Shown here: one piece after another, positions 53,301-63,948 of the stretch
How positions within the stretch are numbered: position 1 is the first letter of the stretch
Layout: each line of letters begins with the position of its first letter
Source: Prauserella flavalba
GTDB lineage: Bacteria > Actinomycetota > Actinomycetes > Mycobacteriales > Pseudonocardiaceae
Assembly (NCBI RefSeq): GCF_003202235.1
Contig: NZ_MASU01000008.1
Span: 268,402 to 332,401, forward strand
Direction: 5' to 3'
Length of the DNA: 64,000 nt
Position numbers and translations under genes: made by a program
Notes under the pieces: model-generated
Told to the model about the DNA's origin: nothing
The model's input: only the letters and a program-made list of their open reading frames with translations
The model's database searches: none

Positions 53301-53902
53301 ATGCACTCTGCCTCCGCCGCCTTACGGGTGGTCCACGAGCCCGATCCGGGTGTCGATCTGGTCGCGGCCGAGCACGCCGCCGCACAGTTCCTCAGGGCAC
53401 TCGGCGTCGAGTCGGATTCGGAGAGCCTGCGTGGCACCCCAGGGCGGATGGCCCGCGCCTACGCCGAGCTGTTCAGCCCGCGTCCGTTCGATCTCACGAC
53501 GTTTCCCAAGACGAGGGTTACGACGAACTGGTGCTGGCCCGCGCCATTCCGGTCCGGTCGGTCTGCGAGCACCACCTGCTGCCGTTCGTCGGGGTGGCTC
53601 ACGTGGGCTACCTGCCGGGCGAACGCATTCTCGGGCTGTCCAAGCTGGCCCGGATCGTCGAACACTTCGCGCGCAGGCCCCAGGTGCAGGAGCGGCTGAC
53701 CAAGCAGGTCGCCGACTGGCTCGCCGAGCACCTGCACCCGAAGGGGGTCGGGGTCGTGATCGAGGCCGAGCACAGCTGCATGACCCTGCGCGGAGTGCAG
53801 GCCGCCGGCTCGACCACCGTCACCTCGACCCTGCTGGGCGTCCTGCGCGAGGACGCCCGCTCCCGGCAGGAGTTCTTCGCCCTCACCGGCGTCCACGGCT
53901 GA
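53301..53902 (+). pseudogene. folE: GTP cyclohydrolase I with a one-base frameshift
   Basis: GTP cyclohydrolase I makes 7,8-dihydroneopterin triphosphate for folate. ATG 53301 opens [10 protein letters not shown]; the N-terminal part reads to FDLTTFPK near 53510, where the frame is lost. One missing base between 53509 and 53510 would restore [20 protein letters not shown] and the rest. The zinc ligands are intact after the shift: Cys in [10 protein letters not shown], both His, and Cys in [10 protein letters not shown]. Homology runs to the stop at 53902 with no other damage, so either a very recent mutation or a sequencing error. Full length would be about 200 residues, normal for FolE. Confidence 0.9.
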
Positions 53903-53913
53903 AGGCACCGGCG

Positions 53914-53940
53914 CCAGGGACTCGGCGTCCGAGTCCCTGG
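53914..53940 (+). terminator. terminator of folE
   Basis: CCAGGGACTCGG-CGT-CCGAGTCCCTGG, perfect 12-bp stem with a three-base loop, 11 bases after the stop. Confidence 0.8.
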
Positions 53941-54057
53941 CCCCGGCGAAAAAACCCGGACCCCGTGTCGAACCGGCGTCGCCGAGTTCGTTGCCACTGT
54001 GCGAGGGGCCTCGCGCTCGCGAAGGCCCGGAACGCAGTGACAAGGAGCGTGCACACC

Positions 54058-54546
54058 ATGACCGAGGAGAACGTGAGCGCCACCCTGACGATCGCCGTGC
54101 CCGTCACCAGGGTGTTCGCGGTGCTGGCGGACCCGGCGACCCATTCCGCGATCGACGGCACCGGCTGGGTTCAGGAACCCGTCGACCGGGCCCCGCTGAC
54201 GGCGGTGGGACAGCTCTTCCGCATGGACATGTATCACGCCGGACATCCGGACGGTGACTACCAGGTGGTCAACAAGGTCCAGGCGCTCGATCCGCCGCAC
54301 GCCATCGGCTGGCTGACGGGGCAGCGGAAGACCGACGGCCGGCTGGAGTTCGGTGGCTGGACCTGGCGCTACGACCTGGCGCCGCTCGGCCTGGCCAAGA
54401 CCGAGGTCACGCTCACCTACGACTGGTCGGCGGTGCCGCGGTACATCCGCGAGCGCGGCATCCGTTTCCCGCCGTTCGGCCCTGAGCATCTCACCAACTC
54501 GCTGCACCACTTGGCGGAGCTCGCTGCATCGGCGGCGCCGGCGTGA
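54058..54546 (+). CDS. SRPBCC-family protein
   Basis: A 162-residue polyketide-cyclase-like SRPBCC protein. VSATLTIAVPVTRVFAVLAD (about 6-25) and the strand-rich core (WTWRYDLAPLGLAKTEVTL, about 100) fit the fold; a C-terminal helix (HLTNSLHHLAELAA) closes the cavity. ATG 54058 after AAGGAG. Ligand unknown. Confidence 0.82.
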   Translation: MTEENVSATLTIAVPVTRVFAVLADPATHSAIDGTGWVQEPVDRAPLTAVGQLFRMDMYHAGHPDGDYQVVNKVQALDPPHAIGWLTGQRKTDGRLEFGGWTWRYDLAPLGLAKTEVTLTYDWSAVPRYIRERGIRFPPFGPEHLTNSLHHLAELAASAAPA

Positions 54547-54600
54547 CCGAGACCCGGAGGAACCGCCGCGCCGTCTCGGTTCGCCGTCGAACGCCGAACC
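54547..54600. terminator. hairpin region between convergent genes
   Basis: CCGAGAC (54547-54553) pairs with GTCTCGG (54573-54579), and GGTTCG (54578-54583) with CGAACC (54595-54600). They lie between the SRPBCC stop and the reductase stop at 54643. Confidence 0.45.
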
Positions 54601-54642
54601 GGGGTTCTCAACGGCCGGTGTGAACACTCCCGGGGCGAGCGC

Positions 54643-55209
54643 TCAGCGCCTCGTCTGGTACCTGGTCAGCACCACGCCGCCCGGAAACGTCCGCGTCTCG
54701 ACGAGGTTCAGGTTCACCCAGTTGTCGAGCGCGGTGAAGAACGGCGTGCCGCCGCCCACCAGGACCGGGTAGGTGGCCAGCTGGTACTCGTCGATGAGCC
54801 CGGCCCGCATGGCCGCCCCGGCGAGCGTCGCGCCGCCGATGCCCATCGGGCCGCCGTCCCCGGCCTTGAGCCGGGTGATCTCGGCGACCGCGTCGCCGGT
54901 GACCAGGCGAGTGTTCCAGTCGACCTTGTCGATCGTCGAGGAGAACACCACCTTCGGCGTCTCCCGCCAGTTCCGCGCGAACTCGATCTCCGCCGGGGTG
55001 GCGTCGGGCTGCTGGTCGCCGGTCGGCCAGTAGGAACTCATCGTCTCCCACAGCTTGCGCCCGTACAGCGACAGGCCGCTCGCCCGTTCCAGCTCGAGCC
55101 ACCACTGGAACAGCTCCTCGCTCGGTGGCCCGCCCCAGCCGATGTCGTCGCCGGGCGCGGCGATGTAGCCGTCCAGGCTCACGTTCATCCCGAAGCTCAG
55201 TTTCCGCAT
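54643..55209 (-). CDS. RibD C-terminal/dihydrofolate-reductase-like protein
   Basis: A 188-residue protein of the RibD_C family. MRKLSFGMNVSLDGYIAAPG (1-20) is the standard opening; YGRKLWETMSSYWP (about 50-63) and GPMGIGGATLAGAAMRAGLI with DEYQLATYPVLVGGGTPFF (about 123-165) are NADPH and fold signatures. Related to pyrimidine reductase, but stand-alone actinobacterial copies have no proven substrate. Start ATG 55209. Confidence 0.9.
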   Translation of the reverse strand: MRKLSFGMNVSLDGYIAAPGDDIGWGGPPSEELFQWWLELERASGLSLYGRKLWETMSSYWPTGDQQPDATPAEIEFARNWRETPKVVFSSTIDKVDWNTRLVTGDAVAEITRLKAGDGGPMGIGGATLAGAAMRAGLIDEYQLATYPVLVGGGTPFFTALDNWVNLNLVETRTFPGGVVLTRYQTRR

Positions 55210-55339
55210 GGCGCCAACCTCCCGCGAGTCGTTTCGGGTACAGACCGGCGCGACGCGGAGAACTCATCGGAGCGCGATCTGAGCACCCTTCACCGGCAGC
55301 CTGACGTGGCGGCGACGGTCGCGGCTGTGATGGGGCCGT

Positions 55340-55545
55340 GTCACCGCCGCCGACGGGCAGGGCGATGCCGGTGACATAGCCCGTGCTTCATGCTCGCCCA
55401 GATGAAGCGCAGGTTGATGGCGCTGACGCGGTCGAACTGGTCGGCGTCTTCGTCGGCGACGTCGCAGGTAGGGCGAGGGCTCGGTGGCCGTCGTCGGTGA
55501 GTTCCTTCGCGGCGACCTGGCCGGCGAAGTCATAGGTGAGGTTCC
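55340..55545 (-). pseudogene. remnant of short-chain dehydrogenase
   Basis: Readable pieces: LTYDFAGQVA (the N-terminal strand), AKELTDDGHRALALP, then in another frame CDVADEDADQFDRVSAINL and RFIWASMKHG. The cofactor loop, catalytic Tyr and most of the protein are missing. Confidence 0.65.
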
Positions 55546-55790
55546 GGGGCCGCGGCGTACTCCTCGTCGGTGACGGGGGCCAGCCAGTGGACGACATCAT
55601 GGTCGGCGTCGCCCTCGTTGATCGCCAGGTGGACCATCAGCCGGTTCGGTGCGGCGCCGTGCCAGTGCTCCTCGTCGGCCTCGAACAGAACTCGGTCACC
55701 GGGCCGGATGACCTCGACCGGCCCGCCCCGGCGCTGGCACAGGCCCATCCCCTCGGTGACGAAAACGGTCTGTCCCAGCGGGGGGAGTAT
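55530..55790 (-). pseudogene. truncated cupin-domain protein
   Basis: The C-terminal half of a cupin: LGQTVFVTEGMGLCQRRGGP, EVIRPGDRVLFEADEEHWHG, NRLMVHLAINEGDADHD. The N-terminal half with the first metal-ligand histidines is absent; similarity stops within a few bases of the ISL3 end. Usual neighbours of this cupin are SDR genes, as seen here. Confidence 0.75.
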
Positions 55791-55791
55791 C

Positions 55792-55799
55792 AGCGATCT
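55792..55799. repeat. target-site duplication, left
   Basis: AGCGATCT, identical to 57144-57151 on the other side of the element. Confidence 0.9.
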
Positions 55800-57143
55800 G
55801 GCTCTGTCGCTGATCTTGTGATGTCTTCTTATTAGTTGGTGAGGAGTACGCGTTTGCGGAGGAGGTCGAGTCCGGCTCGGCCGTACATCTGTCGCTTGAT
55901 CATTTTGATGCGGTTCACGTGGCCTTCGGTGGGGCCGTTGCTGTAAGGCTGGGTGAGCGCGGCGGTCACGGCGCTAGCGTCTTTGCCCAGTCCGCGGGTG
56001 AAGGAGTGCAGGTAGGGCAGGTCAGAGCTGCGCACGGTCGTGATCCACGCGCGTAGCCGGGTGGCGTTGCCTGGGCTGGGTGTCAGCAGTTCCGCGAAGC
56101 CGTGGACGGCATCGGCGAGATCGATCATCTCGGGGCAGGCGCTGGTGAGTTCGTCGCGCAGGTGTCGTTGGACGTCGGTCAGGCGATCAGGGTGGGTGAG
56201 GATGAGGCTGGTGAGGCGGCGCGGCGAGATCGAGGCCCGATCGTTTTCGACTCGTCCCTGGTTGATGTAACGGGCGAGGAGATTCGCGCTGCCTTGGTAG
56301 CCCAGGGCTTTGATCTCCTTGAGTAGCTGTGTCACGCCGACGGTGGGGTCATCGGCACGGCGTTGGCGGAGATGTTCTCGGTATGGGTCGACCAGCGTGG
56401 GCCGATAGACCGGGGCGCGCACGAGACGCTCTGGTTCGGTGATGCGTGCGTACCGTTTGACGGTGTTAAGGGCGAGGTTCAGTCGTCGTGCGCACTCCAG
56501 CATTCCCACACCGCGGTCGAGGAGGTCGTGGACGTGGTGCCAGCGCTCGCGGGTGGTGGTGGCACGTGTGCCCTCACGTATCGTAGGGCGAAATCGTCCA
56601 CGCCCGCCACCGTCACCTCACCGCGCGGCGGGTCCGGTGGAGCCCGGACACGCCGCAGGATCGTGTCTCGGCCACAGTTGATGCCGATCGCCGCTGCCAA
56701 CCGCGCGCCGGCGCGGCCGGCCAGCGCCAGCCCAATGCGCGCCACCATGTCCTGCCACAACGGCGTCGCTCGAGAGTGTGGAGTGGTCACACCCGGGACT
56801 TGCTCGGTGAAGGTCACGGCGGCACACTTTCCGTTGGTGCAACGGAAACGCCGCACCTGGAGGACAACCACCACGCCAGCCCCTGCCACCGGAGCATCCG
56901 CCAACGTCCTGTCGTAGCGGCCGTGGACCCGCCCAGAATACTTCCCACAGTGACGGCAACGAGCACGATGACCGCGGACCCGCGCGGAGACGACGACTTC
57001 GTCGACCTTCCGCTCGATGTGTTCTACGATCAACTCACTGAGGTGAGGCCACAAGCTATGACTGTCCACACTGCACAGTCGCCACCCTATGATGCTTCGA
57101 GTCAGAAACCAGGTAGACACTCCACAAGATCAGCGACAGAGCC
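55800..57143 (-). mobile_element. ISL3-family insertion sequence, internally deleted
   Basis: A 1344-bp element. Both ends carry the 21-bp inverted repeat GGCTCTGTCGCTGATCTTGTG (55800-55820; reverse complement at 57123-57143), and it is flanked by the 8-bp target duplication AGCGATCT (55792-55799 and 57144-57151), the ISL3 hallmark. The ends are intact, but the transposase gene is broken, so the copy could only move with help from another copy. Confidence 0.92.
55832..57120 (-). pseudogene. ISL3 transposase, internal deletion and frameshift
   Basis: The N-terminal half reads from about 57120: zinc finger CRHCGKYSGRVHGRYDRTLA and FRCTNGKCAAVTF, helix region RIGLALAGRAGARLAAAIG, then the first catalytic Asp in TVAGVDDFALR near 56590. 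There the frame changes; the rest continues as TTTRERWHHVHDLLDRGVGM and LNLALNTVKRYAR to the C-terminus (TEGHVNRIKMIKRQMYGRAG) at 55832. In full-length relatives over 100 residues separate these blocks and carry the second catalytic Asp; they are absent. Inactive. Confidence 0.88.
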
Positions 57144-57151
57144 AGCGATCT
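57144..57151. repeat. target-site duplication, right
   Basis: AGCGATCT, the partner of 55792-55799. The target continues TGTGGGTGA, so GATCTTGTGG in the target repeats part of the element's own terminal repeat. Confidence 0.9.
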
Positions 57152-57164
57152 TGTGGGTGACGGT

Positions 57165-57450
57165 GCGATCGCCTGTCAGTGGTGATGTCGAGTCGGTCGC
57201 CGTAGCGCATGGCCAGCGTGTTCAGCGCGCGTTTCCAACAACCGCGCCGTCGCGTGGCGAGTTCAAAGTCTCGATCGCGTTCGTCGTCTACACCAGCTTC
57301 CGCAACTCAGGTGGGTAAACGAGGAAGGGCGTGCATTCTTCCCAGCTATTGCGCCAGAGTCGGATCATGGCGGGGTATTTCTCTTCCCACTCGACGCAGA
57401 AGTCGGCGACACGCCTTCGTCGCGGGCCTTGTCGATCAGCTCCCGCGCGA
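57165..57450 (-). pseudogene. IS256 (Mutator) transposase remnant
   Basis: C-terminal pieces: FCVEWEEKYPAMIRLWRNSW, EECTPFLVYPPELRKLV, stop, TTNAIETLNS, and after a deletion KRALNTLAMRYGDRLDI. These are diagnostic of IS256-type transposases. At least one stop and one internal loss. The ISL3 copy sits at its 3' side. Confidence 0.8.
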
Positions 57451-57597
57451 CCCGAACATCAAGATCATCGCCAGCAGGCCCCGGTTCGGCCGGATCACGG
57501 ACAGTCCCGGGCTGGCGCACCGCCGTCTGCGACGCAGGTGATGTTTATTCCCGCAGTGCCGATGACGCCCGCGCCCGTTCGGGCATCATGTGAGCCC

Positions 57598-57933
57598 ATG
57601 AAGTATGTGTTCCTGATCTGTGACGATGAGACGACGTCGCCGTCCATGGAGGAGATAAGGGCGGACCCGGCGTTCCAGGCCTACGATGCGGAGGTGGACC
57701 GGCGGGGAGGCAGCCTCGGCGGCGCGCGGCTGCGACCGGTGGCGGCCGCAACGACAGTCCGTGTCCGGGACGGCGAGACGATGGTGTCCGACGGCCCGTT
57801 CGCGGAGACGAAGGACTTCGTCGGCGGTATCGACATCGTCGAGTGCGCCGATCTCGACGACGCTCTCGCGCTCGCGGCGCTGCACCCCTACGCGAGCCGG
57901 GGTTGTATCGAGGTCCGCCCCGTATGGGAGTGA
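57598..57933 (+). CDS. DGPF/YCII-domain protein
   Basis: A 111-residue YCII-like protein with the DGPF motif itself (SDGPFAETKDFVGGIDIVEC, about 64-83). MKYVFLICDDE opens the fold; Asp and His residues there form a possible active site. In actinobacteria these genes lie next to ECF42-type sigma factors, whose ruined copy follows immediately. Start ATG 57598. The gene itself looks intact. Confidence 0.88.
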   Translation: MKYVFLICDDETTSPSMEEIRADPAFQAYDAEVDRRGGSLGGARLRPVAAATTVRVRDGETMVSDGPFAETKDFVGGIDIVECADLDDALALAALHPYASRGCIEVRPVWE

Positions 57934-58799
57934 CCGCGCCGGAGATGGTTCGTGCCGCGGTCGACGCGGCGTACCGGGACGAGTGGGACCCGGGAACTGG
58001 GATCTGGCTGAGGACTGCGCGCAGGAGGCGTTGGCCGCCGCGTTGGCGACGTGGACGCGCGACGGAGTTCCGTTCCGTCCGGCGCGCCATGACGGCTTGT
58101 GAAGATCAGCCACAGCCGCTCGTCCGGAATCTCCTCCGACGCGGGCTCGATTGGCACCCGCTCCAGCACAGCGAACTGCCGCACCTTCGCCCTGCCGTTC
58201 CAGGCCCGCGTCGCCTCCGTTGCGCACGCTGGCGGGATTGAGCACGGGTGAGCTCGGCAAGGCGTTCCTGGCCGTCGAGCCGACGATGACGCAACGCCTG
58301 GTGCGTGCCAAGCGCAAGATCGTCGAGGCAGGGATCCCGTATCGGGTCGCACCCGCGATTCACCTCGCACGGACGCTCGTCCGGGTGATGCCCCGGTCCC
58401 GGTGGGATCACGCGCTGATCGCCGGGGGTGTCGCGACACTCGACGAAGCGCTGGCCATGCGGCGCTCTGGGCCGTACCAGGTGCAGGCTGCGATAGCCGC
58501 CTGTCACAACACCGTTTACGCCGAGCTCGCGCGGCTGGCGCCGTCTCCCGTCGTGGACCTGAATCGTGCCGTGGCGACAGCGATGGCCGAGGGCATCTCC
58601 GCGGGGCTCGCGCTCGTCGACGAGCTCGCCGAGGCCGGCCGACCCGACGGCTACTACCTCCTGCCCGCCACCCGGGCCGACCTCCTCCACAGGAAAAGGC
58701 CACCTCACCGAGGCAGCCGCGGCCTACGAGGAAGCGCTGGAACTGGCGCCGACCGACGCCGAGCGTCGTTACCTGAAGGCACGTCTTCATAGCCTCTGA
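57930..58799 (+). pseudogene. ECF42-type sigma factor, multiply broken
   Basis: Pieces in order: VTAPEMVRAAVDAAYRDEW, then in another frame GNWDLAEDCAQEALAAALAT and WTRDGVPFRP (sigma2), then LRTLAGLSTGELGKAFLAVE and PTMTQRLVRAKRKIVEAG (sigma4), then a deletion, then the C-terminal TPR region LARLAPSPVVDLNRAVATAM, YYLLPATRADLL and, after another shift, AAAAYEEALELAPTDAERR. At least three frame changes and two large losses. It overlaps the DGPF gene as a functional pair would. Confidence 0.85.
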
Positions 58800-58914
58800 C
58801 CAGTGCCTTCACCTCTGTCGTAGATTTTTCTCAAGTTCTTCGGCGCCGATGTCGATCCTGGGCGTTCTCCTTCGTCGGTGGGCAAAGCCGCCAAACGGAG
58901 AGAAGTGAGAACCC

Positions 58915-59409
58915 ATGTCGAACACCGAGTACCTGACCGCCACCATGACCGTCGACCGGACGCCGGAGGAGGTCTTCGAGGCCGTCACCAACGTGCGTGG
59001 GTGGTGGAGCGAGAACCTCATCGGCCATTCGGCCGCACTACACGATGAGTTCGTATTCACCGACGACTGCGAGTACGCCGGTGAGACCGCCCGAGCCAAA
59101 AAGGGCATCCGTTTCGCCCGGTTTCAGCTCACCGAGGTCGTGCCAGGCAGCCGGATGGTCTGGCACTGCGTGGACTCCGTGCTGACCTTCGTCGACGACC
59201 CGGACGAGTGGACTGGCACCACCGTCGTCTTCGACATCGGTGTCACGGATCAGGGCACGACGGTGCAGTTCACACACGAGGGTCTCACCGCGGCCGAATC
59301 CGCCTGTTTCGAAGCGTGCTCGGCCGGCTGGACCTTCTATATCACCAAGAGCCTGCCGCAGCTGATCACCACCGGCGTCGGCCAGCCGATGCCGAGCTAC
59401 CACCGCTGA
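58915..59409 (+). CDS. SRPBCC (AHSA1-like) protein
   Basis: A 164-residue SRPBCC protein: LTATMTVDRTPEEVFEAVTN (about 7-26), GWWSENLIGHSA (about 29-40) and the C-terminal helix FEACSAGWTFYITKSLPQLI. GGAGAGAAGTGAGAACCC precedes the ATG. Related to AHSA1 proteins that bind hydrophobic ligands. It may share a transcript with the MFS gene 29 bases downstream. Confidence 0.85.
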   Translation: MSNTEYLTATMTVDRTPEEVFEAVTNVRGWWSENLIGHSAALHDEFVFTDDCEYAGETARAKKGIRFARFQLTEVVPGSRMVWHCVDSVLTFVDDPDEWTGTTVVFDIGVTDQGTTVQFTHEGLTAAESACFEACSAGWTFYITKSLPQLITTGVGQPMPSYHR

Positions 59410-59438
59410 CCCGCCGCGGGTCGAAGGGAAGCCCAACC

Positions 59439-60821
59439 ATGAATTTCGGGAACACCGTCGCGCGCCAGAAGGCGACGCATACTCGCCAAGGGCTCGTGCT
59501 CGGCCTGGCCTGCGCGGCCCAGGCAATGGTGGGCCTCGACATCGCCATCGTGAACGTGGCCCTGCCCTCGATTCAGCGAGACCTCGGCGCCAGCCAAGGC
59601 ACCGTGCAATGGGTGGTCGTTGCCTACGGCCTGGTCATCGGCGGATTCCTCCTCGTCGGCGGCCGGATGACCGACCTGCTGGGACGACGCCGCATCTTTC
59701 TCGCCGGCCTCAGCCTGTTCACCATTGCGTCGCTCGTAGCGGGCCTGGCGCAGCACGGCGGCGTGCTGATCACCGCGCGCGGCCTTCAGGGGCTGGGCGG
59801 GGCACTCATCGCGCCGGCCGCACTCTCGCTGGTGGCTGCCACGTTTCAGGAGGGGCGGGAACGCAACCGGGCCTTCGGCATCTTTGCAGCTGTCGGCGGA
59901 GCGGCCGGAACGGTGGGCGTCGTCGCGAGCGGTTTCATCGCCGCCGGCCCTGGCTGGCGGTGGTCGTTCTTCATCAACGTTCCTGTCGGCCTCGTGCTCG
60001 TCGCGCTCGCCATCACCTGCCTCGCGGCCGATGTTGCCCGTGGCCGTTCCGGGCGGCTCGACGTCGCGGGGGCGAGCGCGGCGACCGGTGGACTGCTGAC
60101 ATCCGTCTACGCACTCCACCACGCCGCCACCCACGGATGGGCCTCTGTCTCCACATTGGCATGGTTTGTCGTGGCAGGTGTGCTGATGGCCGCGTTCGTG
60201 TTGATCGAGAGGCGTTCACCCGCCCCGTTGGTGCCGGGCAGAACACTGAGGAACCGCACACTCGTCGCGGCGAACCTCACCGCATTGCTCGCCTTCGGTG
60301 CGTTCTTCTCGTTCATCTTCCTCGGGTCGCTGTTGATGCAGCAGGAACTCGGTTACTCGCCCATGCAAACAGGTCTCGCGTGGCTGGCCACGACAATGAC
60401 CGAATTCGGGACCGCGTCCGCCGCGGGTCGTCTCACAGCCGTCCTGAGCGTCCGCCGCATGCTGGTAACCGGTCTGACACTGTTGGCCACCGCGATGGCG
60501 TGGCTCACTCAGGTCTCCGCCGACGGCAACTACCTCATCGGCCTGCTTCCGGCGTTCCTGCTCGCCGGAATCGGCTTCGGGCTCTGTGTCCCCTCGCTGC
60601 AAATCGGCGCATTGTCCGGCGTCACCGAGGCGGAGTCGGGAGTCGCCTCGGGCCTGATCGAAACGACGCGTGAGATCGGTGCCGCGGCAGGCGTGGCCGT
60701 CGTCGCGACAGTCCTCGTCACGGGAACGGGCCTCGACGGCTTCCGCACCGCCTTCGCCGCCATCGGTGTTCTCGCAGGTCTAGGAATAATCACAGCGGTG
60801 ATCGGCTTCAGGAAGAAGTAG
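59439..60821 (+). CDS. MFS drug exporter (EmrB/QacA, DHA2 type)
   Basis: A 460-residue efflux pump with 14 predicted helices. Motif A-like GGRMTDLLGRRRIFLAGLSL (about 74-93); motif near helix 1 GLDIAIVNVALPSIQRDLGA (about 33-52) with the conserved Asp of DHA2 pumps; GWRWSFFINVPVG (about 169-181) is the DHA2 hallmark. Exports lipophilic drugs or dyes by proton exchange. ATG 59439 after GAAGGGAAG. Confidence 0.93.
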   Translation: MNFGNTVARQKATHTRQGLVLGLACAAQAMVGLDIAIVNVALPSIQRDLGASQGTVQWVVVAYGLVIGGFLLVGGRMTDLLGRRRIFLAGLSLFTIASLVAGLAQHGGVLITARGLQGLGGALIAPAALSLVAATFQEGRERNRAFGIFAAVGGAAGTVGVVASGFIAAGPGWRWSFFINVPVGLVLVALAITCLAADVARGRSGRLDVAGASAATGGLLTSVYALHHAATHGWASVSTLAWFVVAGVLMAAFVLIERRSPAPLVPGRTLRNRTLVAANLTALLAFGAFFSFIFLGSLLMQQELGYSPMQTGLAWLATTMTEFGTASAAGRLTAVLSVRRMLVTGLTLLATAMAWLTQVSADGNYLIGLLPAFLLAGIGFGLCVPSLQIGALSGVTEAESGVASGLIETTREIGAAAGVAVVATVLVTGTGLDGFRTAFAAIGVLAGLGIITAVIGFRKK

Positions 60822-60959
60822 TGCCTCCTGTTCCGGGAGCATGTAACCAAGCCTCAGACCTTTGTGCAACCAACAAGGTTCGAACCTACCTGCGGCCGCG
60901 CCGGACAATCCCCACGGTCGCCGAAATCCGCAGCTTACGGCGCAAATGTTTTCGCGGAT

Positions 60960-61655
60960 GCCGTGCGAACCGCAGACGTTGACCGATTTGCTTGCCCGAC
61001 GACCCACGAGAACCAGCTTCCCGTTGCGGTGCGGGTATTGCACACGACGCATGGAGGGCACACCCCGGCAATCCCGGACCTACCATCGCTGCGCTGCTCG
61101 TTCACTCGTACCCGGAGCACCCGCACTGGAGATCCACCCGAAGAACGTCTACCTGGCCGTAGCGGCTGTGCTCGAACCACTCAACGCCTGGCTGGACAGC
61201 CTGTTCGGCGAGACAACGTCGACCGGCGCGTCGCCTCCCTTCTCGACTCGCAGCGCCGATCCGGAGCCGGAACGGCCACGCGAGAGGCGGCTCAACAGCG
61301 GCTCAACTTGCCGAAGGGCGCCTTCGCAAGCTCCCCGCGGCGATCGAGGCAGGTGTCGACCCGGCCGGCCGCACTCGTCGAGAGCATCAACCCGGCAAGA
61401 GCAACGTGCTGCCGCACGCGCCGAACTCGACGGGACTCCCGCACCCAACGAGCTCACGGCAGCCGAGATCCACGCCAGGATCGACTCACTAGGCGACGTC
61501 AGACGCATCATCCAGCGCGGAGAAGCCAACAAGCTGCAGGAGCCGTATGCCGGTCTCGGACTGGAGATGGTCTACCAACATGAAGAGGATGCGGTGACAG
61601 CGACCAGCAGACCAGGTCGTAGGGATTGTGCTGGTGTCCGAGGGGGATATGCACG
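60960..61655 (+). pseudogene. large serine recombinase, C-terminal remnant
   Basis: Only the C-terminal part of a phage-type serine integrase remains. The zinc ribbon reads RCGYCTRRMEGTPRQSRTYH and RCAARSL (about 61030-61100), then HPKNVYLAVAAVLEPLNAWL; after shifts, VASLLDSQRRSGAG, LRKLPAAIEAGVDPA and RAAARAELDGTPAPNELTAA to LGLEMVYQHEEDAV. At least three frame changes. The catalytic N-terminal domain is missing. Marks an old integrated element. Confidence 0.82.
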
Positions 61656-61858
61656 TTAGCCTCACGGCTCCACATACCGGGCGCCACATGCTGGCATCCG
61701 TCACAGAATCGCCATTGAGCTAAATGAGGGCCGTCCTAGCCGTCCCCGGCCGACCGTCGCTGCGCAACGTCTCGGGACGCCCCCCGCGCCCCGTTGACCT
61801 GGGCATATCCGCGCCCGGGACTCCGGGACAGACATGCGACTCCCCGTCCCGTCCCCAC

Positions 61859-61910
61859 TGTCGACGACGCCCGAATCTGAGGCCGTTGTGACGCTCGAAA
61901 ATGAGGCCAC
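61859..61910. repeat. IS21 left terminal repeats
   Basis: Outer TGTCGACGACGCCCGAATCT (61859) is a degenerate copy and inner GACGCTCGAAAATGAGGCCA (61890-61909) a good copy of the unit found twice at the right end. Multiple terminal binding sites for IstA are usual in IS21. Confidence 0.85.
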
Positions 61911-61922
61911 CGGTCGGTGTGT

Positions 61923-63931
<2,009 letters not shown>

Positions 63932-63948
63932 CCATCCAATCTGTCTGG

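Noticed and set aside
53495..53515. Programmed frameshift in folE
   Set aside because: The TTT CCC AAG sequence is not a canonical X XXY YYZ slippery site in the zero frame, and no FolE is known to use frameshifting. Mutation or sequencing error is simpler.
55792..57151. ISL3 insertion as the cause of cupin inactivation
   Set aside because: The reconstructed empty site does not encode the missing cupin half.
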